Below, in pieces: positions 19,367-28,974 of a stretch of DNA of 64,000 bases. The stretch spans positions 32,504 to 96,503 of the forward strand of contig JANPBT010000064.1 in assembly GCA_031430575.1 (NCBI GenBank), given 5' to 3'. Source of the DNA: JANMDS01 sp031430575. Its GTDB lineage: Bacteria > Pseudomonadota > Gammaproteobacteria > Burkholderiales > Casimicrobiaceae. The notes beneath the pieces are model-generated. The model made no database searches. It was not told the DNA's origin and saw nothing but the letters and a program-made list of their open reading frames with translations. The translations under genes and the position numbers were made by a program. Within the stretch, counting starts at the first letter, position 1. Each line of letters begins with the position of its first letter.

Positions 19367-22300
19367 ATGAATATTTCCAATTCTGTACGCTCGCTTGCGA
19401 GAGTGGGTGCAGTGGTTTGCGCCTTCGCGTTACCTTTGGCATTTGGACAAAATTTTTTGGTCAACAAAAAGTTTGTCGACACCGCCGCTCCTGGCGGAAA
19501 TCAAGTAAACGTCCTCGGCCCCGGTCAAAGGTCGTTTCTTGAGTTCAATTTGTTTAACTCTGCCTCTGGTGCGCTCACGGCGAATATGACCGACGCCTTG
19601 CCCGGCGGGATGCGCGGCGATCCAACATTCACGCCGGTGGTAACGGGCTCGGGCTGCTCCGCCGCAGGGGCAACGCTCACTGCGACTGCCGGTACGATTT
19701 CGATTACAAACTTTACACTCCCCAATGTGCCTGCAGCTGGCACAGGACCAGACTGCCGAGTCGTGTTCCGTGTTATCGGAGATCCGGCAGGCGCGGGTGG
19801 TAACTCTAACGTAACCAATACAGTGCCTGCGGCGTCAACCGCTGCAACAGGCCCTGGTGGCCCATATCAAAGTGATCCGTTTAGCGCGAGCTTGCAAGTG
19901 TTGCCTGTGATCAACGCGTCGATGAGCAAAGCGTTTTCACCTGCCACCGTGCCGCTCAATGGTACGAGTTCGTTGTCAATTGTGATTGGCAACAACGCCC
20001 AATATCCGCTAAACAACGTGGCAATTAGCGATAGCCTACCTCCAGGCGCGGTGCCCACCAGCGGCGCTGCCACTTCCAGTTGCGGTGGCACGGCAACGGT
20101 TTCGGGGCAAACAGTTTCGCTTAGTGGGGGCACGATTCCTCCCGGCGGCTCCTGTACGATTACTGTTCCTGTTACGGGCACTACCGCTGGTGACAAGCTA
20201 AATGCAATCCCTGCAAGTACGCTGACCACGCGAGAAGGGGTGACGAACGACACGCCTGCGACGGCAATGCTCTCCGTAAAAGACAACCTACAAATCGCAA
20301 AGTTACATGACTATGCGAGCTCAATCAACCTTACGCAAGGCGAAGTGTTTTTAACTACTATTTCGTTTACCAACAATGCTGGGGCTCTAACTGCTGCGAC
20401 GCTGCGCGATCAACTGCCCAGTGGCGTGGTGCTAGCGGATGCACCAAACTTCTCAAGCTCGTGCGGCGGTATATTTTCTGGCGCTCCGGGCACTAGCCTC
20501 GTGAATGTAACGGGCATGACCATTCCAGCGGCCAATCTCGCAGGGGGCACCGCTGGCACATGTAGTGTCAATTTTTGGACCAAAATCATCGCTGCAACCG
20601 GCTCGCTTACTAATACTATTGCCACCTCTGATGTGACTAACGCGCAAGGCAAAGTGCCAGAAGCGCCGGCGTCGGCAGTAGTGATTGCTTCGGCTGCGCC
20701 TGGTGGCACTGGCGCACCAGGCGGTGGCAATTGGGGTTACGTCGACACCTACAAAGATTTTGTAGACGCGAACAATCAGGCGCTGTCTGTGATCGATGTG
20801 AACCTACCGTTTTGGCTGCGCTTAGGCACATACAACCCGGGCTACGATTGGCGCTTCACCAACGGTGTGATGACAGACGTGTTGCCATTGGGTACGCAAG
20901 TCGATGTGGCGGGCGGCTCTGGCATGATTACCTTGGTCAACGGCATCGACGTGAAATACCAAACAACCCCCAATGGCAGCGCGGGAGCGGGACCAAATAA
21001 TTCAACGGGTCCATACGATTTTAGCGGCTGCGCGAACACCGGTACTGTAACGGTTACGCGCTCCGCAGCCGGTCAAGATACGGTCACTTACTCCGGTTTC
21101 TCAACCGAAAAAGGCTCTGTCTCGCAAGGCGGCAGCTGGTACAGCGCTGGTTGCTGGGTTTCGCTCCGATTAAAAGGCGTGGCAACCGGCGCCTACACCG
21201 GTGCTGTAGCGCCTGCAAAACCAATCAATACGATCCCTACGAACAGCGTCACGTTTACCGAGCCGGTGACCAATCCGAACGCGGTTACAGCGCCTGTCAC
21301 GATTTTGTCTGCCATCGATTTGGTGAAGTCTTTCAATCCGTACGTTGTCAATAACGGTGGCGGAAAAACCCGCTTGACGGTATTCCTGACCAACAAATCG
21401 GCGTCACCTGAGCCGGGTGCCGCGGTAACAGATGTCCTTCCGAGCGGCGCGGTCACGGCCGTTGTGGCAACGCCACCCAACGCGACGACAACCTGTACGC
21501 CAGGAATCGTAAACGCAACCGCTGGTGGTCTAAGCGTTGGCATCACCGGTGCGACGATACCTGCGGGGACGCTTAGCAACCCAGGCCGCTGCTCGTTCTC
21601 AGTCGATGTCGTTGTTTCCGGGTCAGCGGACAGCAATATCGATAACGTGATCGCGCCGGGTGCGCTTACCAGCAGCACGCCAGGCTTGGTCAATATCGTA
21701 GAAGCCCGTGGGGCGCTCGCGACCCGTAGTCGCGGCATCATTCTGAATAAAACCTTCGGCAATGGTGGCGCCGCGCAAGGCGGACAACCTGTGCCGCTTA
21801 CGATTACGGTTACTCCGGATAACTTTGCGATGACAAACGTGGGTTTTGTCGACACCTTGCCTCCAGGTGTGACCGTTGCGCCCGTGCCAAATGCCTCGAC
21901 CACGTGTCGCACTATTGATGCTCTTACCGCGCCAAAACGCACGAGCGACGGTAGCATAGTGAACTTCCCTTCCACGACGCCCGCAACCGTGACTGTTGCA
22001 GCTGGCGGCACGACCATTGCACTAACAAAGGCCTATTTTGTCGGAGTAGGCAATGCAGCCGATATGGGTGCATATGCATCGTGCACGGTGACTGTGGATG
22101 TTGTTGCGGGTACAACTGGCAATAAAACCAACACGATTCCATCGAGCAACGCCACCAACGACCAGGGCGCGACTAACATCAGCCCTAGTTCGGCCACGTT
22201 GACAGTGCAGCCAAATACGCAGCTAGTAAAAGCTTTCGCGCCGGCAAACGTTGCAGTGGGTAGCCCGTTCACTCTGACGCTTACAGTGTTTAACGTAAAT

Positions 22301-25246
22301 GTATCTCCTCAAGCAGATTTCTTCATCATAGATACCCTGCCAGTAAATATCGTTGCGGACTCAATTGCATCAAACTCTTGCGGCGGTACGCCAACGATTA
22401 CTTCGGGCGGCAGTGTCATTGATTTGCCTGCGACCGGCACTTTGGTAGGGCCCGACGGACGCTGCGATTTGGTTGTAAACGTACGCGCCACCGCAACTGG
22501 CGCATACACCAACGACCAAAACAATTTGAATGTATCGAGCATCATCAACAAAACAACCTCGACCACGGTAAACGTAAACGCGCCGACCGTATTCGATTTA
22601 TCGATTACGAAGACACTCACAAGCGCGGGTCCGTATTCCGCAGGTACCAGCTCGGCCACGTATAGCTTGGTCGCCACTAACAACGGCCCAGGCTCTGCAC
22701 AGGAGCGCATCGTGGTAAGCGATTGCCTACCTGTAGGCTTGAGCTACACAAGCGCAACGGGTACGGGCTGGGCCTGCGTAAACAACGCAGGGCCAATCAC
22801 CCGTGGCGCATTGACCTGCTCGAGCGAAGTGGTGTGTACTCGCGGCGCTGGCACGGGTACGATCTTGTCGGCGATTTCCGCCTCGCCAATCACAATAACG
22901 GCAGCGCTCGCGGTTGGCGCATCTGGCGCGCTCACAAACTACGCGAAAGTTGCACCCGCAGTCGGTGAGACGTTGACCGAGACAAATCCGCTTGGGATCA
23001 CTAATGGCGGCTATGAGTTGGGCAGCACCGCTGATTCGAACAACGATGCTAGCGCGCCGTTAACGGCAGCAATTTCCTACTCGTTAGGTAATCGCGTGTG
23101 GCTTGATTTGAACAACAGCGGCACCGCCGATGCTGCTGATGGCGCAAGCCCGGGTCGTGACGGCGTTGTCGTTGAATTGTTAAATTCAAGCAACGTAGTC
23201 ATTGGTAACGCCACCACAGCGGGCGGCGGCTACTACCGTTTCGACAACCTACCCGCTGGCGACTATAAAGTGAGAATTGCGAGCATTAATTTCAGTGGGG
23301 CAGGTGCGTTGGCGGGCTACGCTTCGTCTGTCCCGACAGAAACCGATCCAAACGCAAATATCGACTCCAACGATAACGGCATCGACACGCCGGTGGCACA
23401 ACTAGCAACTAACGGCGTTACTAGCGGCACGGTCACGCTTGGCCCGGCAACGCCTGAGCCTCTCAACGAGAACGATCTAGTCGGTGGCGCTGCAGCCGGC
23501 AATGATGTTGCCAATGGCGGTGCCGATAACACCGGCAACATGACAGTGGACTTCGGCTTTTACAGGCTTGCAAGCTTAGGCAATTATGTTTGGTACGACA
23601 CAAACAGAGACGGTCAGCAAACCGCTGGTGAATTGCCAGCGCAGGGCGTTCGTGTCACGCTTGTTGATTCTGCAGGCGTGCCGGTTCCGGGCGTCGCGGC
23701 AAAAACGACGGGTTCAGACGGCTTGTATCTCTTTACCGATTTGCCGCCTGGTACGTACGGTGTAATTTTCAGCAATTTGCCGACGGGTTACACCTTCACG
23801 CTGCCCCTGCAAGGCGGCAATGCAGCGATTGACAGTGATGCCAACGCAACAACTGGCCGCAGCGGTAACGTAACGCTCGCTGCTGGCGATCAAAACTTAA
23901 CGCTTGACGCAGGCTTAGTTCCATTGGCCGGCGTAGCGGTGGGAAACTACGTGTGGATTGACGCCAATCGCAATGGCATTCAAGACGCGACGGAAGTAGG
24001 CGTGCCTGGAGTGAACGCGACGATCTCTAAAGTTGGTGGTGGTGCGGTGACTGACGTGTTTGGTAACACATTAACCTCGACCACGGTCGCGACAGGCGGA
24101 GATGGTAGCTACGGTTTTACGAATTTGGCTCCGGGTCAATACATTGTCACGTTCAATAATGTGCCTGCAAGCTACAGCGTAACAACGACCAGCTCCGCAG
24201 GCTCTACGACAGCCAACGACAGCAATGGCCTGACCGCAACCAGCCGCGTTTTGGCATCTGGTGAATCTGATCTCACGCTTGACTTAGGTATCACGCCAAC
24301 GTTTGCGCTGGGTAATCGCGTATGGCTCGACTCCAACAATAACGGCGCCGTCGATGCTGGCGAAGTCGGCCTCGATGGATTGACCGTGCGCTTGCTCGAC
24401 GTCGCTGGTGGGACAGTTGCAACAACGACTACGGCTGCAGGCGGCTACTACTTGTTCTCCGGTTTGGCCGAAGGCAAATACCAAGTGGAGATTGATCCTC
24501 CTGCAAACTACGTCACCTCTACCGGTATCAACGGTAGCGCAACGGGCCCGGTTGAAGCGGGTAGCGCAGACTTTACCCTGACTGGTGACAATAAAGACCA
24601 TGGCACGAAGCAAGCCAACAGCGCAATCCGCTCCGCAGTGGTGATGTTGGCGCCTGGCATGCAGCCGCTAACGGAAGGCAAAGCGTCAGGCAGTACGGAT
24701 GCAACGCCCGACGAAAACACCAACTTAACGGTTGACTTCGGCTTATTCAGTCCAGCCAAATTGGGTAATTTGGTATGGCTTGATACCGGCACGGGAGGCG
24801 GTGTAGCCAACAATGGTAAGCAAGATGGCAGCGAGTTTGGCTTGAATAACGTTACCGTACGCGTGCTGAGCGCAGCCGGAATCGTTCTCGCCACGACCCG
24901 AACCGGTAATGATCCTGTGACAGGCAAACCGGGCTGGTATGAGCTCGGTAACTTAATCCCTGGGCAATACCAAGTTGAGTTCATCGCGCCAGACGGCTAC
25001 CGCTTCGCTACTAAAGGTCCTGCAGCGATTGTGTCCGGCTCTGGATCGGATACGAGTAACAGCCAAGTGACGGATTCGCTCCCGCGCACAGCGCTGGTAA
25101 CGCTTGCGGCCGGCGACAACAATCCGCAGTTGGATGCAGGCTTGATCGAATCGCAAACTGCCATCCCTACGCTGAATGAGTGGATGGTGATGTTGTTGGC
25201 GATGTTGATGGTCGCTATCGCAACGATGGCCATGCGACGCCGCTAA
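19367..25246 (+). CDS. Giant surface protein: DUF11 repeats, five SdrD-B domains, IPTL-CTERM anchor
   Basis: A 1959-residue exported protein. The ATG at 19367 has an AGGA ribosome-binding site and starts a signal peptide (MNISNSVRSLARVGAVV...). Residues of about 30-1230 are DUF11-like repeats, each with LPxG and (T/S)CGG motifs (for example SDSLPPGAVPTSG). Five SdrD-B-like domains begin near 1237, 1402, 1524, 1647 and 1799, each opening GN.VW.D.N..G and carrying calcium-loop-like DxNxxGxxDxxE. The last 28 residues are IPTLNEW, a hydrophobic helix and MRRR: an IPTL-CTERM sorting signal, recognised in this group by exosortase H. No exosortase is in the window. It is probably an adhesin or surface-layer component; function is inferred. 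Confidence 0.9.
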   Translation: MNISNSVRSLARVGAVVCAFALPLAFGQNFLVNKKFVDTAAPGGNQVNVLGPGQRSFLEFNLFNSASGALTANMTDALPGGMRGDPTFTPVVTGSGCSAAGATLTATAGTISITNFTLPNVPAAGTGPDCRVVFRVIGDPAGAGGNSNVTNTVPAASTAATGPGGPYQSDPFSASLQVLPVINASMSKAFSPATVPLNGTSSLSIVIGNNAQYPLNNVAISDSLPPGAVPTSGAATSSCGGTATVSGQTVSLSGGTIPPGGSCTITVPVTGTTAGDKLNAIPASTLTTREGVTNDTPATAMLSVKDNLQIAKLHDYASSINLTQGEVFLTTISFTNNAGALTAATLRDQLPSGVVLADAPNFSSSCGGIFSGAPGTSLVNVTGMTIPAANLAGGTAGTCSVNFWTKIIAATGSLTNTIATSDVTNAQGKVPEAPASAVVIASAAPGGTGAPGGGNWGYVDTYKDFVDANNQALSVIDVNLPFWLRLGTYNPGYDWRFTNGVMTDVLPLGTQVDVAGGSGMITLVNGIDVKYQTTPNGSAGAGPNNSTGPYDFSGCANTGTVTVTRSAAGQDTVTYSGFSTEKGSVSQGGSWYSAGCWVSLRLKGVATGAYTGAVAPAKPINTIPTNSVTFTEPVTNPNAVTAPVTILSAIDLVKSFNPYVVNNGGGKTRLTVFLTNKSASPEPGAAVTDVLPSGAVTAVVATPPNATTTCTPGIVNATAGGLSVGITGATIPAGTLSNPGRCSFSVDVVVSGSADSNIDNVIAPGALTSSTPGLVNIVEARGALATRSRGIILNKTFGNGGAAQGGQPVPLTITVTPDNFAMTNVGFVDTLPPGVTVAPVPNASTTCRTIDALTAPKRTSDGSIVNFPSTTPATVTVAAGGTTIALTKAYFVGVGNAADMGAYASCTVTVDVVAGTTGNKTNTIPSSNATNDQGATNISPSSATLTVQPNTQLVKAFAPANVAVGSPFTLTLTVFNVNVSPQADFFIIDTLPVNIVADSIASNSCGGTPTITSGGSVIDLPATGTLVGPDGRCDLVVNVRATATGAYTNDQNNLNVSSIINKTTSTTVNVNAPTVFDLSITKTLTSAGPYSAGTSSATYSLVATNNGPGSAQERIVVSDCLPVGLSYTSATGTGWACVNNAGPITRGALTCSSEVVCTRGAGTGTILSAISASPITITAALAVGASGALTNYAKVAPAVGETLTETNPLGITNGGYELGSTADSNNDASAPLTAAISYSLGNRVWLDLNNSGTADAADGASPGRDGVVVELLNSSNVVIGNATTAGGGYYRFDNLPAGDYKVRIASINFSGAGALAGYASSVPTETDPNANIDSNDNGIDTPVAQLATNGVTSGTVTLGPATPEPLNENDLVGGAAAGNDVANGGADNTGNMTVDFGFYRLASLGNYVWYDTNRDGQQTAGELPAQGVRVTLVDSAGVPVPGVAAKTTGSDGLYLFTDLPPGTYGVIFSNLPTGYTFTLPLQGGNAAIDSDANATTGRSGNVTLAAGDQNLTLDAGLVPLAGVAVGNYVWIDANRNGIQDATEVGVPGVNATISKVGGGAVTDVFGNTLTSTTVATGGDGSYGFTNLAPGQYIVTFNNVPASYSVTTTSSAGSTTANDSNGLTATSRVLASGESDLTLDLGITPTFALGNRVWLDSNNNGAVDAGEVGLDGLTVRLLDVAGGTVATTTTAAGGYYLFSGLAEGKYQVEIDPPANYVTSTGINGSATGPVEAGSADFTLTGDNKDHGTKQANSAIRSAVVMLAPGMQPLTEGKASGSTDATPDENTNLTVDFGLFSPAKLGNLVWLDTGTGGGVANNGKQDGSEFGLNNVTVRVLSAAGIVLATTRTGNDPVTGKPGWYELGNLIPGQYQVEFIAPDGYRFATKGPAAIVSGSGSDTSNSQVTDSLPRTALVTLAAGDNNPQLDAGLIESQTAIPTLNEWMVMLLAMLMVAIATMAMRRR

Positions 25247-25265
25247 GCGGGCATAAGTCACTTAC

Positions 25266-25292
25266 AAAAAAGGAGCCTTGTGCTCCTTTTTT
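25266..25292 (+). terminator. Rho-independent terminator after the IPTL-CTERM gene
   Basis: Hairpin AAAAAAGGAGC / GCTCCTTTTTT around a 5-nt loop (25266-25276 and 25282-25292), 19 bases after the stop; the A/T flanks make it usable in both directions. Confidence 0.9.
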
Positions 25293-25320
25293 GTTGGCGG
25301 ATAGGTCTGAAATCACGCCC

Positions 25321-25340
25321 TACCTGCGGCGCAGTTTTAA
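25321..25340. repeat. Dispersed repeat, single intergenic copy
   Basis: Exact core at 25323-25334 in TACCTGCGGCGCAGTTTT context, just downstream of the terminator of the surface-protein gene. Confidence 0.9.
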
Positions 25341-25894
25341 TCAAAAAACATTAAAACAGTGGCACATGGATTTACGTCGATCACTATCCGCCGTTGGTTT
25401 CGGTGCAGTGCATTATTGTTTGCATGCCCAAGAACCTAAACTCGCCGCGCAAAACATACGCCTGCTCGCCGTGTCGACCGATTCTTGTAGCGTACGCATT
25501 GGGCCGGCGATTATCGAAAAGCTTGACGCGTTTGAGCCAGAGGAATTTCGCACGCTTTGATCTTGCCACCGAAGCGGAGTTGAGCGCCGCACGCGCCTAA
25601 GAAGAAAACCGATGCGCGTAAACGCTAACCGTACTTTTGAAAGCGATTGAACCACCCCGCCAATAATTTTTTTCGCTTACCTAATCGTGCGCTATTGGTA
25701 AGCAGGGTTGGCGGGTATTTTCAGCGCAGTTTTCAAGATCGAATGAACGCGCGTACGGCTCAAACGCCTACCTAACGATTTGCTTAGCGGCAGGGGTTTG
25801 TGCCGTTACTGCATAAAGATTTTTTGGGTGGCGTGCGATCGCGCAACCTTAAACATTTAAGCTGACAATGTTTTCTTGCAGGGACAGCAATACA
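25341..25894. other. Gene-poor spacer with a nested hairpin
   Basis: No supported gene; short open frames here lack homology and ribosome-binding sites. It contains nested inverted repeats: an outer pair CCCGCCAA (25656-25663) with TTGGCGGG (25708-25715) and an inner pair GCTTACC (25675-25681) with GGTAAGC (25697-25703). It lies downstream of dnaE2 on the minus strand and could be part of its 3' end or a small RNA. Confidence 0.5.
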
Positions 25895-28800
25895 CTACCG
25901 AAAACTCCGCACGGGCAGCGCTAAATCTGCGAGCAGCGCGCTATCGTCGCGCAAGCGCCCGGCGATCACGTGAATCACGCCGCTTTCGCGCTCGATATGC
26001 CCAAATACGGTCATCACGCGCGCATTGAGCACGACTGCGCGCTGCAATTGCCCGAGCGCGCTCCAGACGACAATATTCATCATTCCCGCTTCATCTTCAA
26101 GCGTGATGAAGGTCACGCCTTTGGCGGTCTCGGGGCGCTGGCGGCAAGTCACAAGACCGCAGACGCGCACGATTTGCTTATGACGGGTATTGAGCAGATC
26201 GCTGGCGCTGAGGATTTTTTGCAATCGCAATGCGGGCCGCAAGAGGGCGAGCGGATGCGCGCGCAGCGTCAGCCCCGTCGATTGATAATCGGCGATGACT
26301 TCTTCGCCAATCTGCGCCGCAGGTAGCTTCAATATCGGCAGTGGGGGTGCATCTGATTGCGCCATGGCCATCGTAAATGGTTTTTCAAAACCGAGCATGG
26401 ACCAATAGGCTTGCCTGCGATGACCGGCGAGCGCGGCAAGCGCATCAGCTTTGGAGAGCGCAGTGAGCTCGGCTTTATTGAGTTGCGCGCATTGCGCGAG
26501 CGCATTTACGCTCGAAATTGCGCCGCAGGTATGCGCGCTTGCGATGCGCTGCGCGGCTGCTTCGTTAAAGCCTTTCACTAAGCGCAGGCCAAGGCGCAGC
26601 GCGTTATTTTCGATCACGCAATCCCATTGGCTGATCATCACATCAATCGGCAAAATAGTCACCCCGTGGCGCGCGGCATCTTGAATAATTTGCGACGGGG
26701 TATAAAACCCCATTGGCTGGCTATTGATGAGCGCGGCGGCATATTGCGCCGGGTGATGGCATTTCAGCCAGGCCGAAATGTAGGCCAGCAGCGCAAAGCT
26801 GGCAGCATGACTTTCGGGGAAACCATATTCGCCAAAGCCGCAAATTTGTGAGTAAATTTGGTTAGCGTATTCGAGCGTGTAGCCGCGCTTTTGCATGCCA
26901 TCAACGAGCTTTTTTTGAAACGGCTCTAAGCCACCTTTCTTTTTCCAAGCGGCCATCGCGCGCCGCAATTGATCGGCCTCACCGGGGGTAAAGCCCGCGG
27001 CCACGACCGCGAGCTGCATGACTTGCTCTTGAAAAATCGATACGCCTAAAGTGCGTTCCAGCACTTTTTCAACTTCGGGCGAAGGGTAGCTCACCTTCTC
27101 TTGCCCATTTCTGCGCCGCAGGTAAGGGTGCACCATTCCGCCGGTGATAGGCCCCGGGCGAATAAGCGCGACTTCAATCACCAGATCGTAGTAGGTGCGC
27201 GGGCGCAAGCGCGGCAGCATCGCCATTTGCGCCCGGCTCTCAATCTGGAAAACGCCTAACGTATCGCCGCGCGAAATCATGTCGTAAGTGGCAGCGTCTT
27301 CGTTGGGGATGGAATCGAGCGTGCGCCCAATCATGGTCAGCGCTTTGCGAATCGCGGTGAGAATGCCTAAGGCGAGCACGTCTACTTTCAGCAAGCCGAG
27401 CGCTTCGAGATCATCTTTATCCCATTGAATCACGGTGCGATCGGGCATCGCTGCGTTTTCAACGGGGACGAGCCGCGTGAGATCGTCGCGCGCGATCACA
27501 AAGCCGCCGGAATGCTGCGAGAGATGGCGCGGAAAGCCAATCATCTCTTGCGCCATCATGAGCACTTTTTGAATGCGCTTATTGGCTGGATCAAAGCCTG
27601 CTTCAAGCAAGCGCTGCGGATCAATCGTGCGCCCATCCCACCAAGCGATCACGCTGCTGAGCCTATCTAACTGATCGAGCGATAAGCCGAGCGCTTTACC
27701 GGCATCGCGCAGCGCTGATTTGCTGCGGTAAGTAATGAGCGCAGCAGCAAGTGCAGCCCGCTTGCGACCATATTTCGCGTAAAGATATTGCATCACTTCT
27801 TCGCGCCGCTCGTGCTCGAAATCAACATCGATATCGGGCGGTTCATCGCGCTCTTTGCTCATGAAGCGCTCAAAGAGCACGTTCATTTGCGAAGGATCGA
27901 CTTCGGTAATCCCCAAGCAATAGCAGACGGCGGAATTGGCCGCCGAGCCGCGCCCCTGACACAAAATACCGCGGCTGCGTGCGAAGCAAACGACATCGTA
28001 AACTGTTAAGAAAAACGCTTCTACTTTAAGCGTTGCTATCAGCGCCAGCTCATGCTCAATGAGCGTGGCGACCTGCGGCGCAATTCCATGCGGGTAACGG
28101 CGCTGCACGCCCGCCTCGGTGCAAGCGCGCAGCCAAGAAGTGGGCGTATGCCCTTCGGGGACGATTTCTTGCGGATATTCGTAGGCCAGCGTTTGCAAAT
28201 TAAACGTGCAGCGGGCAGCGATCTCGCAGCCTGCAATCATCCATGCAATGGGGTAGAGTGCAGCCAAGCGCGCGCGCGTTCGCAAATGCGGCTCGCTATT
28301 GGGCAACACATCAGCGCCGCATTCGCTCAATGGCTTTTTAAATCGCACGGCGGTGAGGGTATCGTGTAGGGGTTTACGTTTACGAATGTGAAAACGTGCG
28401 CCGCCGAGAGCGACGCGAGGAGCGCAATGCGCTTCGCCTAGCGATTCGGCGTGGGCGATCAGCGCTTCATCATGGGCATGGCGGTGCAGGCAAATGCCGA
28501 GTGCGGTGTGGTCGCCAAAAATCGCTTGCACCCAGGCTAAATCTGCGCCGCAGGTATTTAGCGTGCAAACGATGATCGCGCTGCATTCGCGTATGCCTTC
28601 AAAATCTTCGGGCAGTGCAAGGTATGCGCCTTTTTTCGCGCGATTACGGGCGCGACTGATGGCAGCGCTTAAATCGCCATAGCCTTCGCGGGTGTGTGCG
28701 AGCACGATGATGGTGAGCGCATCGATCACGAAATGCGCGCCAACGATGAGATGCAAGCCGCAGGCTTTCGCCGCCATATGCGCGCGCACGACACCGGCAA

Positions 28801-28936
28801 CGCTGCATTCATCGGTGATCGCGAGCGCACGGTAGCCCAGCGCATGGGCGCGCTGCACGCACTCTTCCGGGTGTGATGCGCCTTGCAGAAAGGTGAAATT
28901 ACTGATGCAGAAAAGTTCGGCGTAAGGGATGAGCAT
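25895..28936 (-). CDS. dnaE2: Error-prone DNA polymerase DnaE2 (ImuC)
   Basis: A 1013-residue C-family polymerase, the length expected for DnaE2 rather than replicative DnaE. It starts with a PHP domain (YAELFCISNFTFLQGASHPEE), has the catalytic PDIDVDFEHERREEV near residue 370, the HLSQHSGGFVI block, and a C-terminal OB fold (VRVCGLVTCRQRPETAKGVTFITLEDE). With ImuA and ImuB it performs SOS-induced translesion synthesis. It is third in the imuA-imuB-dnaE2 operon. It holds five copies of the dispersed repeat: exact cores at 26312-26323, 27111-27122 and 28543-28554, CAA variants at 26518-26529 and 28072-28083, encoding PAAQ, YLRRR, TCGA, TCGA and APQV. Confidence 0.96.
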   Translation of the reverse strand: MLIPYAELFCISNFTFLQGASHPEECVQRAHALGYRALAITDECSVAGVVRAHMAAKACGLHLIVGAHFVIDALTIIVLAHTREGYGDLSAAISRARNRAKKGAYLALPEDFEGIRECSAIIVCTLNTCGADLAWVQAIFGDHTALGICLHRHAHDEALIAHAESLGEAHCAPRVALGGARFHIRKRKPLHDTLTAVRFKKPLSECGADVLPNSEPHLRTRARLAALYPIAWMIAGCEIAARCTFNLQTLAYEYPQEIVPEGHTPTSWLRACTEAGVQRRYPHGIAPQVATLIEHELALIATLKVEAFFLTVYDVVCFARSRGILCQGRGSAANSAVCYCLGITEVDPSQMNVLFERFMSKERDEPPDIDVDFEHERREEVMQYLYAKYGRKRAALAAALITYRSKSALRDAGKALGLSLDQLDRLSSVIAWWDGRTIDPQRLLEAGFDPANKRIQKVLMMAQEMIGFPRHLSQHSGGFVIARDDLTRLVPVENAAMPDRTVIQWDKDDLEALGLLKVDVLALGILTAIRKALTMIGRTLDSIPNEDAATYDMISRGDTLGVFQIESRAQMAMLPRLRPRTYYDLVIEVALIRPGPITGGMVHPYLRRRNGQEKVSYPSPEVEKVLERTLGVSIFQEQVMQLAVVAAGFTPGEADQLRRAMAAWKKKGGLEPFQKKLVDGMQKRGYTLEYANQIYSQICGFGEYGFPESHAASFALLAYISAWLKCHHPAQYAAALINSQPMGFYTPSQIIQDAARHGVTILPIDVMISQWDCVIENNALRLGLRLVKGFNEAAAQRIASAHTCGAISSVNALAQCAQLNKAELTALSKADALAALAGHRRQAYWSMLGFEKPFTMAMAQSDAPPLPILKLPAAQIGEEVIADYQSTGLTLRAHPLALLRPALRLQKILSASDLLNTRHKQIVRVCGLVTCRQRPETAKGVTFITLEDEAGMMNIVVWSALGQLQRAVVLNARVMTVFGHIERESGVIHVIAGRLRDDSALLADLALPVRSFR

Positions 28937-28952
28937 TTTTTATTTTTGTGGT

Positions 28953-28974
28953 GAATACCTGCGGCGCAGATTTA
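28953..28974. repeat. Dispersed repeat overlapping the imuB stop codon
   Basis: Exact core at 28958-28969 with full flanks (AATA before, ATTT after). The TAA stop of imuB (28972-28974) is formed by the repeat flank, and dnaE2 starts 17 bases further on. Confidence 0.9.

Noticed and set aside
21193..22017. Long minus-strand open frames inside the giant surface protein gene
   Set aside because: They are composition shadows of the repetitive DUF11 coding sequence, with no start signals or family motifs.
25180..25560. Open frame after the IPTL-CTERM gene
   Set aside because: It overlaps the end of that gene and its terminator and contains a dispersed repeat; no homology or ribosome-binding site.
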